A DNA stretch of 64,000 bases from Chitinophagaceae bacterium (lineage in GTDB: Bacteria > Bacteroidota > Bacteroidia > Chitinophagales > Chitinophagaceae). Of the stretch, positions 32,672-42,362 are shown one piece after another. A program made the translations under genes and the position numbers. The stretch is taken from contig JAEUVO010000027.1 in the NCBI GenBank assembly GCA_016786885.1, positions 20,406-84,405 of the forward strand, written 5' to 3'. Numbering within the stretch: the first letter of the stretch is position 1; each line of letters opens with the position of its first letter. The notes under the pieces were generated by a model. That model saw only the letters and a list, made by a program, of their open reading frames with translations, did no database searches and had not been told where the DNA came from.

Positions 32672-34090
32672 TTAATCGTATTTCCGTTTTACAAACCAGA
32701 TATCGCTGAGCGAAAACCCGAGAGAGAACCTGAACAGATTTTCCCTGAGGATATTATCATCATTTCCTCTTTTCATATACTCAAAAGCCATATTGATAAA
32801 GGTGACCTGGTTAGGTGCCTGCCGGCTGATGCCTATTGGTAATCCCAATCCAAAGCTTCCGCCAAATTGAGGCAGCTTCTTACCCACTTTTACATAATCA
32901 GGTCCGGTGATGAAACCAAAACGATAGGCTATATTGCTGAAATAGTTTCTCTTGGGAACAGGACTAATTTGTGCGCCTACCCTTAGTTCCCATTTATTCT
33001 GTACAGAATCTGATTGTCCGTAAAAACGATAGTTATCCCAGTTTTGCTTATTAAAATCAATCCCCAGCATCCAGCCTCCTTCTTTATTAGGTACTGCAAA
33101 TTTTTGCAGCATGAATCCAACCGTATATGAAGATGGTAATTCCACTTTTCCTTTCAAGTCCCGCAGATCAGAAACGCTGTCTAATCTTACATTACCAAGA
33201 TTATCATCATACACATAAGTTTCTCTTAACCTGTCCTGAGAGCCATTCAATTTTTGCGCCCAGTTGCCATAAGCACCAAGGGTAAGCATCATTTTTTCTG
33301 TTAAGGGAAGCCTGTATTGAACACCGGCATTAAAATATAAATTACCGTAATTGGTTCTTGTTTCATAGTTGGTCTTATAGTATTCTACCGTATCGTTTAT
33401 TAATACCCTTCTTGTACTATAATCTTTTTCACCAAAGAGATATCCGCCGTTGAATCCAATACTGAGTTTTTCTTCCAGCCCTTTCTTTTCTCTCCTGAAC
33501 AAGCTGAATCCAGTACCTATTGAAGCGAGATAAGAACCACCATCGCCTTCAAACAAAGTGCTTGCATTTTCAATAGGCAAACCAGTAGTAGGGTCTTTTA
33601 GTACTTCATTACGGATGATCTTGTAACTAATTCTTGAAACCGGCCTCAACCCAAAACTTAATCCCCAGTTCTGCTTCAGTGGTACACCCACCTGCACATA
33701 AGAAAACAATGCATTACTGGTAGTAAACTTTTGCGCTACAGAAGGTTCTTTGAGTGTTCGGTTTTCAAAATTTAATCCGAGATCCAAAACGGCTCTTCCC
33801 GAACTTAATTTTTTTGATTTCTTCTCCCGGTAGGCCTGGAAAGAAGAATAAGAGGCCGGGTTATTGAAATTAATAGCCATATGATCAATATAGCCGGCTG
33901 AAACGCCGGCCATACCACGGTTGACAATATTGGTAGAAGGAACAATATCTCCTATCCCATAACGGGAATAAGGGGAGTTATCCTGTGAAAAAACAGGGGA
34001 AACAGCAGTCAGGATCAAAACCACAAACGTCCACTTTTTGCCGTGTAACGTCTTGATTTTCTTAGGGGTTATTAACTTCGCTAATTGCAT
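32672..34090 (-). CDS. Outer-membrane beta-barrel protein between coaX and lptC (FadL/porin-like)
   Basis: The 472-residue protein has a signal near residue 20-36 (VVLILTAVSPVFSQ), then SPYSRYGIGDIVPSTNIVNRGMAGVS and AINFNNPASYSSFQ, a pattern like FadL/TodX hydrophobic-substrate channels. Long amphipathic strands fill the rest and the last strand ends in a C-terminal region with SLSDIWFVKRKYD. The gene overlaps coaX by 29 bases and is the conserved middle gene of the coaX-OMP-lptC cluster in Bacteroidota; its function is unassigned. Confidence 0.82.
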   Translation of the reverse strand: MQLAKLITPKKIKTLHGKKWTFVVLILTAVSPVFSQDNSPYSRYGIGDIVPSTNIVNRGMAGVSAGYIDHMAINFNNPASYSSFQAYREKKSKKLSSGRAVLDLGLNFENRTLKEPSVAQKFTTSNALFSYVQVGVPLKQNWGLSFGLRPVSRISYKIIRNEVLKDPTTGLPIENASTLFEGDGGSYLASIGTGFSLFRREKKGLEEKLSIGFNGGYLFGEKDYSTRRVLINDTVEYYKTNYETRTNYGNLYFNAGVQYRLPLTEKMMLTLGAYGNWAQKLNGSQDRLRETYVYDDNLGNVRLDSVSDLRDLKGKVELPSSYTVGFMLQKFAVPNKEGGWMLGIDFNKQNWDNYRFYGQSDSVQNKWELRVGAQISPVPKRNYFSNIAYRFGFITGPDYVKVGKKLPQFGGSFGLGLPIGISRQAPNQVTFINMAFEYMKRGNDDNILRENLFRFSLGFSLSDIWFVKRKYD

Positions 34091-34790
34091 ACAGACCTTT
34101 AAATATTAAATCAGGGTCTGCAAATATCTTGTTTTTAAGGTGTGAAGCCAAATAGACTATATCACCCCCGGTTAAAAGGACGTTAATGTTCCGGTATTTC
34201 TCCCGGTACAATTCAATAAACCCATCCATTTCCTTAGCCATGCCTAATATTACTCCAGAGAGAATATTGGTCGTTGTATCATAGCCAATAAGAGGCACAT
34301 TGCTGTCAGCCTTTACTAAAGGAAGTTTGGCAGTGTAATAATTCAGCGACTTTAACCTCATTTCCAGGCCGGGGGAGATTGCCCCTCCTACAAATTCATG
34401 GTATTTATTAATGAAATTGTAGGTAATACAAGAGCCCATCCCAATCACCAGGTTATTATAAGTGGGATAATAATGAACCGCAGCCGCAGACAAGGCCAGC
34501 CGGTCTGCACCAATCGTTTCTGGTTTGCCTACCGGTGTGGTAAAAGCTACTTTGGTGAAATGACTTAATTTATGAAATGCCGTGGCTGCTGACAATACTG
34601 CCTCCACCTCAGGATCATGATCAATCACTGAAGAAAGAATGGACTTAGCAGGCTTAAATGTATGAAGCATTGATTGAATGGTTGACACCTGGCCATCTGC
34701 TAATACAATTGCCTCTTTCATTTCTGCCTCATGAAAAACAGCTACTTTTTTCCGGGTATTCCCAAAATCAAAGCAAAGTGTGATCGACAT
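34062..34790 (-). CDS. coaX: Type III pantothenate kinase
   Basis: CoaX phosphorylates pantothenate in the first step of coenzyme A synthesis. Evidence is the ASKHA-type start LCFDFGNTRKKVAVF, the catalytic segment GADRLALSAAAVHYY, GMGSCITYNFI and GGAISPGLEMRLKSLNYYTAKLPLV, the type III hallmark. The length of 242 residues is typical. The stop overlaps the outer-membrane gene downstream by 29 bases, so translation of the two is linked. Confidence 0.94.
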   Translation of the reverse strand: MSITLCFDFGNTRKKVAVFHEAEMKEAIVLADGQVSTIQSMLHTFKPAKSILSSVIDHDPEVEAVLSAATAFHKLSHFTKVAFTTPVGKPETIGADRLALSAAAVHYYPTYNNLVIGMGSCITYNFINKYHEFVGGAISPGLEMRLKSLNYYTAKLPLVKADSNVPLIGYDTTTNILSGVILGMAKEMDGFIELYREKYRNINVLLTGGDIVYLASHLKNKIFADPDLIFKGLYAISEVNNP

Positions 34791-34877
34791 GCAAAGTTAT
34801 TATGGCAATAAAAATAGGACTTTACACGAAATGAAGTTTACAGGTAGTATGATATAGGGATTACTAACAGATATTAA

Positions 34878-35678
34878 TTATATAAGTACCATCTCCGGTA
34901 TGAAGAACTCCATTGCCGCTTCAGAAGTATAATAAAACCCACCCATGAGCATTTTTATTTTTTTATCCAGCCATACCCGGCAAATATGATGCACATGGAT
35001 ATTATCCTTGGCCAGTGTTATTTCCTTTCTTACAGGTGTGGAAACAGAATCGAAAATTTTCTCCACTTCTTTTCTGCTGACAAAAAGACGTTTCCAGTCT
35101 GCTATAACCATCGATTGAGGATCAATTTTAGCTCTCAGTTTGTTAGGTAATAACCTTAATAAAAATCTTTTAATTTTTTTTCTCATCCAGACATGCTCTG
35201 TATCCACAAATGACTCTGCATCCACCAATGTGAAGAAAAGGAACCCACCCGGGTTCAGACTGGCAATCATTTTTTCAAGGACTTCCTTATTAAACACACA
35301 GTATTCACCAAGGGTTCCTATTGAATAAATAAAGTCATACTTTTCATCGGGGTTGAACTCCTCCAGACTGGAATGGACCAATGTAGTAACAGGCTGCAGT
35401 TCCGGATTTGACTTAACAAATTCATCCGCTATGGCCAGCATATCTTTTGAAATATCCACCCCCACCAATTTCTTCACATTATTCAGGTATAAAAAATATC
35501 TCCCTGTTCCACAGCCCAATTCCAATACCGACACTTTTCCTCCTGTATGAGAACAGCCTGCTGCAAGATTTTCAAGATACACTTTATGGTTATTGCCATC
35601 GGGTACTGAAGTGGGATACATCTTAGCTATCTTCCCGGAGAAAAATCTTTTTGCCTGATAATTAGATAATTTCGTCAT
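34878..35678 (-). CDS. Class I SAM-dependent methyltransferase
   Basis: The nucleotide-binding motif VSVLELGCGTGRYFLYL (about 47-63), the acidic residue of motif II in VGVDIS and YSIGTLGEYCVF identify a class I methyltransferase. The C-terminus has MLMGGFYYTSEAAMEFFIPEM and a likely lipid- or small-molecule specificity. No substrate can be named. It lies 87 bases upstream of coaX on the same strand, within the envelope cluster, and 124 bases downstream of the LON-domain gene. Confidence 0.86.
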   Translation of the reverse strand: MTKLSNYQAKRFFSGKIAKMYPTSVPDGNNHKVYLENLAAGCSHTGGKVSVLELGCGTGRYFLYLNNVKKLVGVDISKDMLAIADEFVKSNPELQPVTTLVHSSLEEFNPDEKYDFIYSIGTLGEYCVFNKEVLEKMIASLNPGGFLFFTLVDAESFVDTEHVWMRKKIKRFLLRLLPNKLRAKIDPQSMVIADWKRLFVSRKEVEKIFDSVSTPVRKEITLAKDNIHVHHICRVWLDKKIKMLMGGFYYTSEAAMEFFIPEMVLI

Positions 35679-35802
35679 GTGGTGATTTTAAAGAACCTAC
35701 AAGATATTTTCTAATACCCAGACTTTCAAATTAATAAAATAATTTTCGCTTAAAGTCTAAAAAACATTGTTTGCATTCCTGCAAGCCAGCCGTTTACAAA
35801 AA

Positions 35803-36438
35803 TCACCAGTCAAACCCACTTAGGTTTTTAAAATGACCATTTAGTTTAATTTTTTCCTTTAACTGCTCCATCCCGGCCAGCATTGGAATGGCTTTTATCA
35901 AATGACGCTTCAGGTATTCCTGCCTTTGCCTTTCATCGAATAATCCCAGCAACTCATATTCTTCTTCCAGCGAAAGCCCTATATGGTGCGCCACATCATA
36001 CGATTTTATTTTATCATCCCCTTTTATAAAATCCTTGCTTACTTTAAGCAACTGGTGCAACTCACGGATACCACTCATTACTTTCCTCATTACTTCAGGA
36101 TTACCAGATTCATAGTTATCCGGGTATGTTACAATAGCGCCGCTGTACAATTTATCCGGCACTTCCTTTATTACTTCCAGTATGCGAAAAATTTTTATAC
36201 CCTTTGTTTTGATATCCATTTCTCCATTCTCATGTATCTTGGTTAGTTCTGAAATTTCCACCAGTGACCCGTATTCCTGCAGCCTGCTGTCAATAATGGT
36301 AGGAATTCCAAAAGGCCGCTTAGCTGTATTACATTCGCTGATCAGTTGTTTATACCTTGGCTCAAAAATGTGAAGGTTCAGGTTTTCTCCCGGATAAACC
36401 ACGATACCGAGTGGAAATATGGGAACGAAATTGGTCAT
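35803..36438 (-). CDS. Stand-alone LON substrate-binding domain protein
   Basis: The N-terminal LON domain is visible from VPIFPLGIVVYPGENLNLHIFEPRYKQLI, IFRILEVIKEVPDKLYSGAIVTYP and the helical C-terminus ending MEQLKEKIKL. The ATPase and protease parts of Lon are absent; at 211 residues this is a stand-alone domain typical of a Bacteroidota family of unknown role. It may bind unfolded proteins or a partner. It is transcribed on the minus strand after the glycosyltransferase gene, with 48 bases between. Confidence 0.86.
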   Translation of the reverse strand: MTNFVPIFPLGIVVYPGENLNLHIFEPRYKQLISECNTAKRPFGIPTIIDSRLQEYGSLVEISELTKIHENGEMDIKTKGIKIFRILEVIKEVPDKLYSGAIVTYPDNYESGNPEVMRKVMSGIRELHQLLKVSKDFIKGDDKIKSYDVAHHIGLSLEEEYELLGLFDERQRQEYLKRHLIKAIPMLAGMEQLKEKIKLNGHFKNLSGFDW

Positions 36439-36486
36439 ACTAATACAAATACGTTGTTGAAGTACGAATTTCAGGAATTTATTGCG

Positions 36487-37248
36487 TCATTCCTTACCCA
36501 TCTGTTGCAGTTCTTTTAGTCTTGCGTATTTCAGAAAAGTGTACCATGCTGTCATCCTGGCGCAAACATAGCCTGCATACCCATCGAGAAAGCCACGTTT
36601 TAGTATATAATAATTAAAAAATGTAAACCCGGGAGATAGTCTTAGCTTGAACCACGATGCTTTTTTCCCCTGGATATAATACTTTTCTGCATTCAGCATG
36701 GCATACTTCACCATTTTTACCGCATAATCAGGAAGATCCTTCATTGTCTGGTGCAGTACATATCCTTTCAGTTTTTTTATGGTCACTCCCGCAGGCAATA
36801 CTAATTGCTCATGCACAGCTGCATCATCCCAGTGAACAATTTTTTTATTGAAAAAACGGATATGGTGGTCGGCCCCCCACTCTCCATACTTCAAGTACTG
36901 ATTGCCCAGAAAATTTTTGAAAAGAATGTCATACACTATTGCATCATTCTCCGGTTTCCATTGTAATAATGATTGTTTCAGTTCTTCATCAATGCCTTCA
37001 TCTGCATCCAGGCTGAGTATCCAATCATTCTTTGCCAGGTTATTTGCTTTGGTCTTCGTTTTACCAAATCCCTCCCAGCTTCCTTCATGAAGTTGTACAT
37101 TGAATTGCTTTACTACTTGCTGGGTTCCATCCGTACTGCCATTATCGTACACAACAATATCCTCTGTAAGACCTTGCAGGCTTTGCAATGTTTTGGCAAT
37201 TGCAAAAGCTTCGTTGCGACAAATAATAACAATGGAAAACTCAGCCAT
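36487..37248 (-). CDS. Glycosyltransferase family 2, WaaE/KdtX-like
   Basis: The GT2 fold is shown by FSIVIICRNEAFAIAKTLQSL, VVYDNGSTDGTQQ, the donor-binding SLDADEGIDEEL (Asp-x-Asp) and LKGYVLHQTMKDLPDYAVKMVKYA, the last typical of the WaaE branch that adds a sugar to the LPS inner core. The length of 253 residues fits. It sits next to a Wzy-like ligase (37271), so it belongs with surface glycan assembly. Confidence 0.9.
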   Translation of the reverse strand: MAEFSIVIICRNEAFAIAKTLQSLQGLTEDIVVYDNGSTDGTQQVVKQFNVQLHEGSWEGFGKTKTKANNLAKNDWILSLDADEGIDEELKQSLLQWKPENDAIVYDILFKNFLGNQYLKYGEWGADHHIRFFNKKIVHWDDAAVHEQLVLPAGVTIKKLKGYVLHQTMKDLPDYAVKMVKYAMLNAEKYYIQGKKASWFKLRLSPGFTFFNYYILKRGFLDGYAGYVCARMTAWYTFLKYARLKELQQMGKE

Positions 37249-37270
37249 AATTTCGCAAAGATTACACCTT

Positions 37271-38527
37271 TTATTGTTTTAACCACTTCCACCACCATAA
37301 AACAATAAACGACCAGGCGAATACACCAAACTGTACTTCCAGTCCGATATCAAATAAAAAACTGAAAGCGGATGTTCCGTTCATCAGGTACCAAAGCAGT
37401 TTTTCCTTTACCTGAACAAAAAAGGGTATGAACATAACAATAGTAAAAATAAGAAGGCCCGGAATTCCACTACCGGCGCCATGCATCATCCATTCACTTC
37501 CCGGGTATATTTTATCCTCTTCAGTCATTTGTGGATAATTCAATTCATACCATTTTTTTGCTTCTGCCAATATATCACCAAACCCTGCTCCGGCCACCGG
37601 GTTATCTTTTGTTATTTCCCACCCGGCCCTGACAGATATTACCCGGATGGCATCATTACCCCCGGGCAGGTAATGAGCCTTTTTAAAATATTCAAAATCA
37701 TAGTTGATGTACTTCAGCCTGTTTTGAAATGTTGGAATAAAGAAATATGCAATTAAGGGCAATACAATCAGCAGCACAAGTAATGAAATGCTATACCTCC
37801 AGTTAATTTTTTTTATTATTAGCCAAATTGCTGAAACAAGAAGTATTAAATATAATGAAACCAGGCCTGTTCGAACAGCCAGGATATGTAAAAAAACTAC
37901 CAGCCAGCCAGTCACTATCATCAAAACAACAGAAATAGTTTTTTTCTCTTTTTGCTTTTTTATGGCAAGCCATCCGGCGAGCAAAATTGCCACACTTAAC
38001 AACCAGCTAAATCTTACCCTGTCATTTTCCAATGGTGTAAGGATGCTTTTAGCCTTCAGGTATCCTTCGTTCACTTCATTTGCATGCTGCAGGTAATGAT
38101 ACATGCACCATAGCGTACCTGTTGTAATGAGAGCAATGAAAATATAAGCCAGTAACTCTCCTTGTTTTTTTGTAATAACAATTGGTCCAGCAAACGCCAA
38201 CGGCAAAAAAAGCAAAGGGAGTTTTATGCGGATAATGTCCAGCCATTGCTGTTTATCGTCGCACCACAACCCGGATAAAAGAGGAATGATCAATAACAAA
38301 CTCATTCCCCACAGCAAAGGAATCTGAAGAAATGTACGCAGTTGTTTTTTCAACCCGGAATGAGAAAAAGATACCAGTATAAATACCATCATACTTACAG
38401 AAAGAAGAGAACGGGAAACAAACAGTGCTGTCATCATTATGATGATCAATATAAAAATGATGGTATTTCTCCCTTCATTCTGTAATTTATTCAGCATACT
38501 TTTGTAAACGTACAACATCCGGTTCAT
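37271..38527 (-). CDS. O-antigen ligase/polymerase family membrane protein
   Basis: The 418-residue protein is largely hydrophobic with about 10-12 spans and a periplasmic loop containing ISVRAGWEITKDNPVAGAGFGDIL, the Wzy_C/O-antigen ligase signature that includes the conserved Arg and Gly pattern. It should transfer or polymerise glycan at the outer face of the inner membrane. The start at 38527 (MNRMLYVY) is one of three possible; the M at 38497 (MLNKLQNEG) is equally plausible. It is head to head with meaB, with only a few bases between starts. Confidence 0.82.
   Translation of the reverse strand: MNRMLYVYKSMLNKLQNEGRNTIIFILIIIMMTALFVSRSLLSVSMMVFILVSFSHSGLKKQLRTFLQIPLLWGMSLLLIIPLLSGLWCDDKQQWLDIIRIKLPLLFLPLAFAGPIVITKKQGELLAYIFIALITTGTLWCMYHYLQHANEVNEGYLKAKSILTPLENDRVRFSWLLSVAILLAGWLAIKKQKEKKTISVVLMIVTGWLVVFLHILAVRTGLVSLYLILLVSAIWLIIKKINWRYSISLLVLLIVLPLIAYFFIPTFQNRLKYINYDFEYFKKAHYLPGGNDAIRVISVRAGWEITKDNPVAGAGFGDILAEAKKWYELNYPQMTEEDKIYPGSEWMMHGAGSGIPGLLIFTIVMFIPFFVQVKEKLLWYLMNGTSAFSFLFDIGLEVQFGVFAWSFIVLWWWKWLKQ
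38497..38504 (+). promoter_or_regulatory. Bacteroidota -7 box for meaB inside the ligase 5' end
   Basis: TACTTTTG fits TAnnTTTG and is 26 bases before the meaB ATG. It lies within the first codons of the divergent ligase gene if that gene starts at 38527. Confidence 0.5.
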
Positions 38528-38530
38528 TCT

Positions 38531-39427
38531 ATGTGGCAGGAATTATTAAAACAGGTTCAGCAAGGTAATATCAAAGCATTGGCCCGCAGCATTTCACTGG
38601 TAGAGAATGAGTATCCCGGGTATGAAATATTGCTTCAGTCTCTTCCTGCCACTACGGCCAAGATAATAGGCATCACAGGGCCTCCCGGTGCTGGTAAAAG
38701 CACTTTAGTTGATTCACTGATCGGCTTATTGGTAAATAGTGGTAAGAAAATTGCGGTACTGTGTGTTGATCCTTCCTCGCCATTTAATCATGGTGCTTTA
38801 TTAGGCGACAGGATCCGGATGAATGACTGGTATGTACATCCAAATGTATTCATTCGTTCGCTGGCCACCAGGGGTTCGATGGGTGGTTTGCATCCGAAGA
38901 TCATTGAAATAACTGATCTGCTGAAAGCATTTCAGTTCGATCACATTCTTATAGAAACAGTGGGAGTTGGTCAGAGTGAAGTGGAAATTGTCGGCCTGGC
39001 TGATGTAACGGCCGTAGTAGTAGTGCCAGAAGCAGGCGATGAAGTGCAGACAATGAAAGCCGGCCTGATGGAAATTGCCGATGTGTTTGTTGTAAATAAA
39101 GCTGATCGTCCTGATGCAGATCTGTTTGTAAAAAATTTAAGATTAATGCTGGCCCCTTCTTTTAGCAAACATTATAATGAAGTGCCGATAGTAAAAACAG
39201 TGGCTTTACAAAAAGAAGGTATTAATGAATTGCTGGATATTATTCTTAATCTCCTGCAAAAAGCACACCTGAATGATAAAACATTCTGGTTGCTGGCAGA
39301 AAAAGCATTCTACCTTATCGAACAAAAGAGAATGAAAGACATTAATAAGGGGCAATTAAAAAAGGAAATAGAAGATTGCTTTAAAAAAGGCAGTTTTAAT
39401 CTTTATAAATTCATATCGGACAAATAA
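38531..39427 (+). CDS. meaB: Methylmalonyl-CoA mutase-associated GTPase MeaB
   Basis: MeaB is a G3E-family GTPase that guards adenosylcobalamin loading of methylmalonyl-CoA mutase. The P-loop GPPGAGKS covers residues 50-57, followed by VLCVDPSSPFNHGALLGDRIRM (switch region), RSLATRGSMGGL, ETVGVGQSEVEI and the NKAD-type base-recognition loop VNKADRPD. The length of 298 residues is normal. No mutase gene is in the window, so the partner must be elsewhere. Confidence 0.94.
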   Translation: MWQELLKQVQQGNIKALARSISLVENEYPGYEILLQSLPATTAKIIGITGPPGAGKSTLVDSLIGLLVNSGKKIAVLCVDPSSPFNHGALLGDRIRMNDWYVHPNVFIRSLATRGSMGGLHPKIIEITDLLKAFQFDHILIETVGVGQSEVEIVGLADVTAVVVVPEAGDEVQTMKAGLMEIADVFVVNKADRPDADLFVKNLRLMLAPSFSKHYNEVPIVKTVALQKEGINELLDIILNLLQKAHLNDKTFWLLAEKAFYLIEQKRMKDINKGQLKKEIEDCFKKGSFNLYKFISDK

Positions 39428-39460
39428 CCGGTTACCAGTTAAACTTCAAAGTCTGATAAC

Positions 39461-41356
39461 ATGAAAACCAGGAACCGTTATAAAAAGGGTTTCATCATTT
39501 TACCTTGCTGGCTGTTATTTCTTTTCACTTCATCACTTGCAACAGCCCAAACTACTAATATCAGTGGTATAGTAAATACCTATCACCGGGTGGTAGAGGT
39601 CATTCCTGCAAAAGCCTGTATAAGAGTTGCCAGTGTCGCTGGTCTTAACCTGAATACAAAAGTACTGCTGGTGCAAATGAAAGGCGCAACAATAAACACT
39701 TCTAACAATAGCAGTTTTGGCACCGTTACTTCACTTAATGAGGCAGGTAATTATGAAACAGGTACTATTTGTTCCATCATTGGTGATTCGGTTTTTTTAT
39801 TTCATAATCTGTTAAATACCTACTCACCAGCTGCAGGGAAAGTACAACTGGTACAATTTGCCGAATATTATTCTGCTAATGTGACAGATACAATAAAAGC
39901 GGCTTCCTGGAATAATACAACAGGTACGGGTGGAGTAATTGCCATTTATACTGACCAGGATATTACATTGAACGCACCGGTGTATGCTGACTCGGCCGGG
40001 TTCAGGGGAGGAAACTTTCTTCAAAGCAACGGAACCTGCAGCGATGTAGTACCTGCCAATGGTTATATCTATACAGGTTCAAACACCAGTCCTCAAAACG
40101 GAGCTTATAAAGGAGAAGGCATTACAGATTTGACAAGCGGACAAACTGGTGGTCGGGGTGCACCGGCTAATGGTGGTGGCGGTGGTAATAATCATAATAA
40201 TAGTGGCGGCGGTGGCGCTAATTTAACCGCCGGAGGAATTGGTGGGGGAAATTCAAGTAATGGTGTTGCTTGTACAGTTACACTAAGAGGCGAAGCCGGA
40301 AAAGCATTAAGCAGCGGTACAGGTTTAAAAATATACAGTGGCGGAGGAGGTGGTGCAGGTCATTCCAACAATGGACTCTCAAACGTATCCGGCGGAAACG
40401 GGGGAGGTATTATTTTTATCTGGACAAATGAATTAAATGGAAATAACAGAACCATAAGTGCTAATGGAGGCAGAGGCGGCAACTCCCTGTCTGATGGTGC
40501 AGGTGGCGGTGGTGGTGGCGGAACCATTATCATGCATGTAACAAATTATACGGGTGCTGTAACTATTGAAGCCAACGGAGGTAATGGCGGAAATTCTGAT
40601 GACGGGGGTAATATTGGTCGTTGTTTTGGCGGTGGTGGTGGCGGTAGTGGTGGTGCCATATACTTTACTGCAGCTTTGCCGGCCATAACAACAAATATTA
40701 ACGGCGGAGCGGCAGGCGTTGAAAGCTCAAGAGATGCTTCATGCGATCCTGTTCCCCAGGCTGCAGGTGACGGAATTAATGGACTGATTACTTCAAATTA
40801 TACTTTTTCAAGGTCGATGGACCCGGCGGGGTATTGTGCTTTTCTTTTATCCTCTGGTCTTATCTACTTTAGTGCTGCTGTGATCGATAAGAAAGTTTTG
40901 CTTAAATGGAAAACAGTAAATCCTCTGCCAATACAATCTTTTGAGGTAGAAAAAAGAATCGGTACAAATAACTGGGTTAGCTTACTAACGGTTAACAGAG
41001 CCGATACAATAAGTGAGTACGTTGCCACTGACTCACATCCTGATCAGGGATACAATTATTACCGTCTCCGTATCAATAATGTAAATAATTCCGTTGTGTA
41101 TTCATCGATCCGGCAGGTGTATATAACCCCTACAAAAAATACATTTACAGTTTACCCCAACCCTGCAGTTGATAAGATTTCCGTGACGGGCAATTTCAGA
41201 AAACCTTCTGTGCTTTTACTGTATGACATCAGCGGTAAGCTGGTATTAGAAAAACGATTGGTCAATAATTCTACCTCAATCACCCTTCCTGCCTTATCTC
41301 CGGGCATTTATATATTACAGGTCAATGAAACAATTCAAAAACTGTTCATCCTTTAA
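39461..41356 (+). CDS. Glycine-rich surface protein with T9SS type A sorting domain
   Basis: A signal peptide (about 1-31, ending TATAQ) is followed by a beta-rich N-terminal domain, then about 200 residues (about 225-430) with repeated GGxGGxxxx and runs of glycine (GGRGGNS, AGGGGGGG, GGNGGNSDDGG, GGGGGGSGG). The C-terminal 75 residues (YPNPAVDKISV, LLLYDISGKLVLEK, SPGIYILQV) form the type A sorting signal for the type IX secretion system, so the protein is exported and anchored at the cell surface. Glycine-rich runs may form polyglycine-II-like bundles (inference). It follows meaB by 33 bases with no visible terminator. Confidence 0.85.
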   Translation: MKTRNRYKKGFIILPCWLLFLFTSSLATAQTTNISGIVNTYHRVVEVIPAKACIRVASVAGLNLNTKVLLVQMKGATINTSNNSSFGTVTSLNEAGNYETGTICSIIGDSVFLFHNLLNTYSPAAGKVQLVQFAEYYSANVTDTIKAASWNNTTGTGGVIAIYTDQDITLNAPVYADSAGFRGGNFLQSNGTCSDVVPANGYIYTGSNTSPQNGAYKGEGITDLTSGQTGGRGAPANGGGGGNNHNNSGGGGANLTAGGIGGGNSSNGVACTVTLRGEAGKALSSGTGLKIYSGGGGGAGHSNNGLSNVSGGNGGGIIFIWTNELNGNNRTISANGGRGGNSLSDGAGGGGGGGTIIMHVTNYTGAVTIEANGGNGGNSDDGGNIGRCFGGGGGGSGGAIYFTAALPAITTNINGGAAGVESSRDASCDPVPQAAGDGINGLITSNYTFSRSMDPAGYCAFLLSSGLIYFSAAVIDKKVLLKWKTVNPLPIQSFEVEKRIGTNNWVSLLTVNRADTISEYVATDSHPDQGYNYYRLRINNVNNSVVYSSIRQVYITPTKNTFTVYPNPAVDKISVTGNFRKPSVLLLYDISGKLVLEKRLVNNSTSITLPALSPGIYILQVNETIQKLFIL

Positions 41357-41400
41357 TCCCGGCCTCAACCCATCAGTGCGCCCGAGGAATTTCTTTATAG

Positions 41401-42360
41401 ATGGCAGGTAATGTAAAAAGCAAGTGTAGTAAATTTTACAAGAGTAAAAACAGTGTATCGAAACGATTATTTAACGACATTGCAGCCGTGAAAATATTTG
41501 ACTGCTTTACTTTCTTTAACGAACTGGACCTGCTGGAGTTCCGGCTGAAGTTGTTGGACGAGTGGGTAGATCATTTTATTATTGTAGAATCAAATTATAC
41601 ATTCTCAGGGAAAAGTAAGCCGTACATTTTCAAAGAAGCACAAGATCGTTTTCAAAAATGGCAACATAAAATAGTTTATTTACCAATTCAACAAAGTATT
41701 GAAGGAATGGTTTTTGAAGAACAGAGCCATTACAATCCCCAAAGTGCAGCTTTTAAAATGGAATATGGGCAGCGGAATGCATTACTCAAGGCCGTTCATT
41801 TAATTAGTGATGATGATCTTGTATTACTCAGCGACCTTGATGAGATCCCTTCTGCTGTTGCACTAAAAAAAGCAGTTCAATCAGGCAAGCCTGTTTCTTT
41901 CTCTCTTCTGTTCCACTATTATTATTTAAATTGTCAAAATGCAGGCAACAGCCGGTGGTGGAAGGGTTGTATTGCAGCATCCGGTAAACAATTTAAGGAA
42001 ATTACCCCGCAGGGATTGAGGGATAACCGAGACAACTATTTTTCAATAGCTGATGCCGGGTGGCATTTTTCTTTTTTAGGTGGTGTAGAAAAGATCCGGC
42101 AGAAGTTACTCGCTTTTGCACATACAGAGTTCAATAAAGAAGAGTATGTGAGTGAGAAGCATATCAAAGAAGCTGTTTCAAAAGGAGAGGATATTTTGAA
42201 AAGGGAGGGTGTTATTTTTAAATATGTACCGCTGAGTTATTACCCGGTGGCGTTACAAAAAGTGATGAAACAATATCCTGGTTTTCTACATTTGAAAAAA
42301 AGTAACCCACTAACGGATCTATATTACACAATGCGAAGAATAACAAAAAACAACTATTAA
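41401..42360 (+). CDS. Glycosyltransferase family 17-like protein
   Basis: Segments KIFDCFTFFNELDLLEFRLKLL, VDHFIIVESNYTFSGKSKP, EYGQRNALLKAV and VLLSDLDEIPS (Asp-x-Asp) match GT17, the family of beta-1,4-mannosyl-glycoprotein GlcNAc-transferase; bacterial members act on surface glycans. The family usually begins MKIFDCFTF, so the GTG at 41488 is an alternative start that would remove 29 poorly conserved residues. The GT2 gene follows after two bases, giving a small glycosyltransferase pair. Confidence 0.85.
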   Translation: MAGNVKSKCSKFYKSKNSVSKRLFNDIAAVKIFDCFTFFNELDLLEFRLKLLDEWVDHFIIVESNYTFSGKSKPYIFKEAQDRFQKWQHKIVYLPIQQSIEGMVFEEQSHYNPQSAAFKMEYGQRNALLKAVHLISDDDLVLLSDLDEIPSAVALKKAVQSGKPVSFSLLFHYYYLNCQNAGNSRWWKGCIAASGKQFKEITPQGLRDNRDNYFSIADAGWHFSFLGGVEKIRQKLLAFAHTEFNKEEYVSEKHIKEAVSKGEDILKREGVIFKYVPLSYYPVALQKVMKQYPGFLHLKKSNPLTDLYYTMRRITKNNY

Positions 42361-42362
42361 TC

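Noticed and set aside
40140..40720. Repeated GGTGGTGGC-type DNA resembling a tandem repeat or CRISPR-like array
   Set aside because: The repeats are in frame and encode the glycine-rich region of a T9SS protein; there are no unique spacers of constant length.
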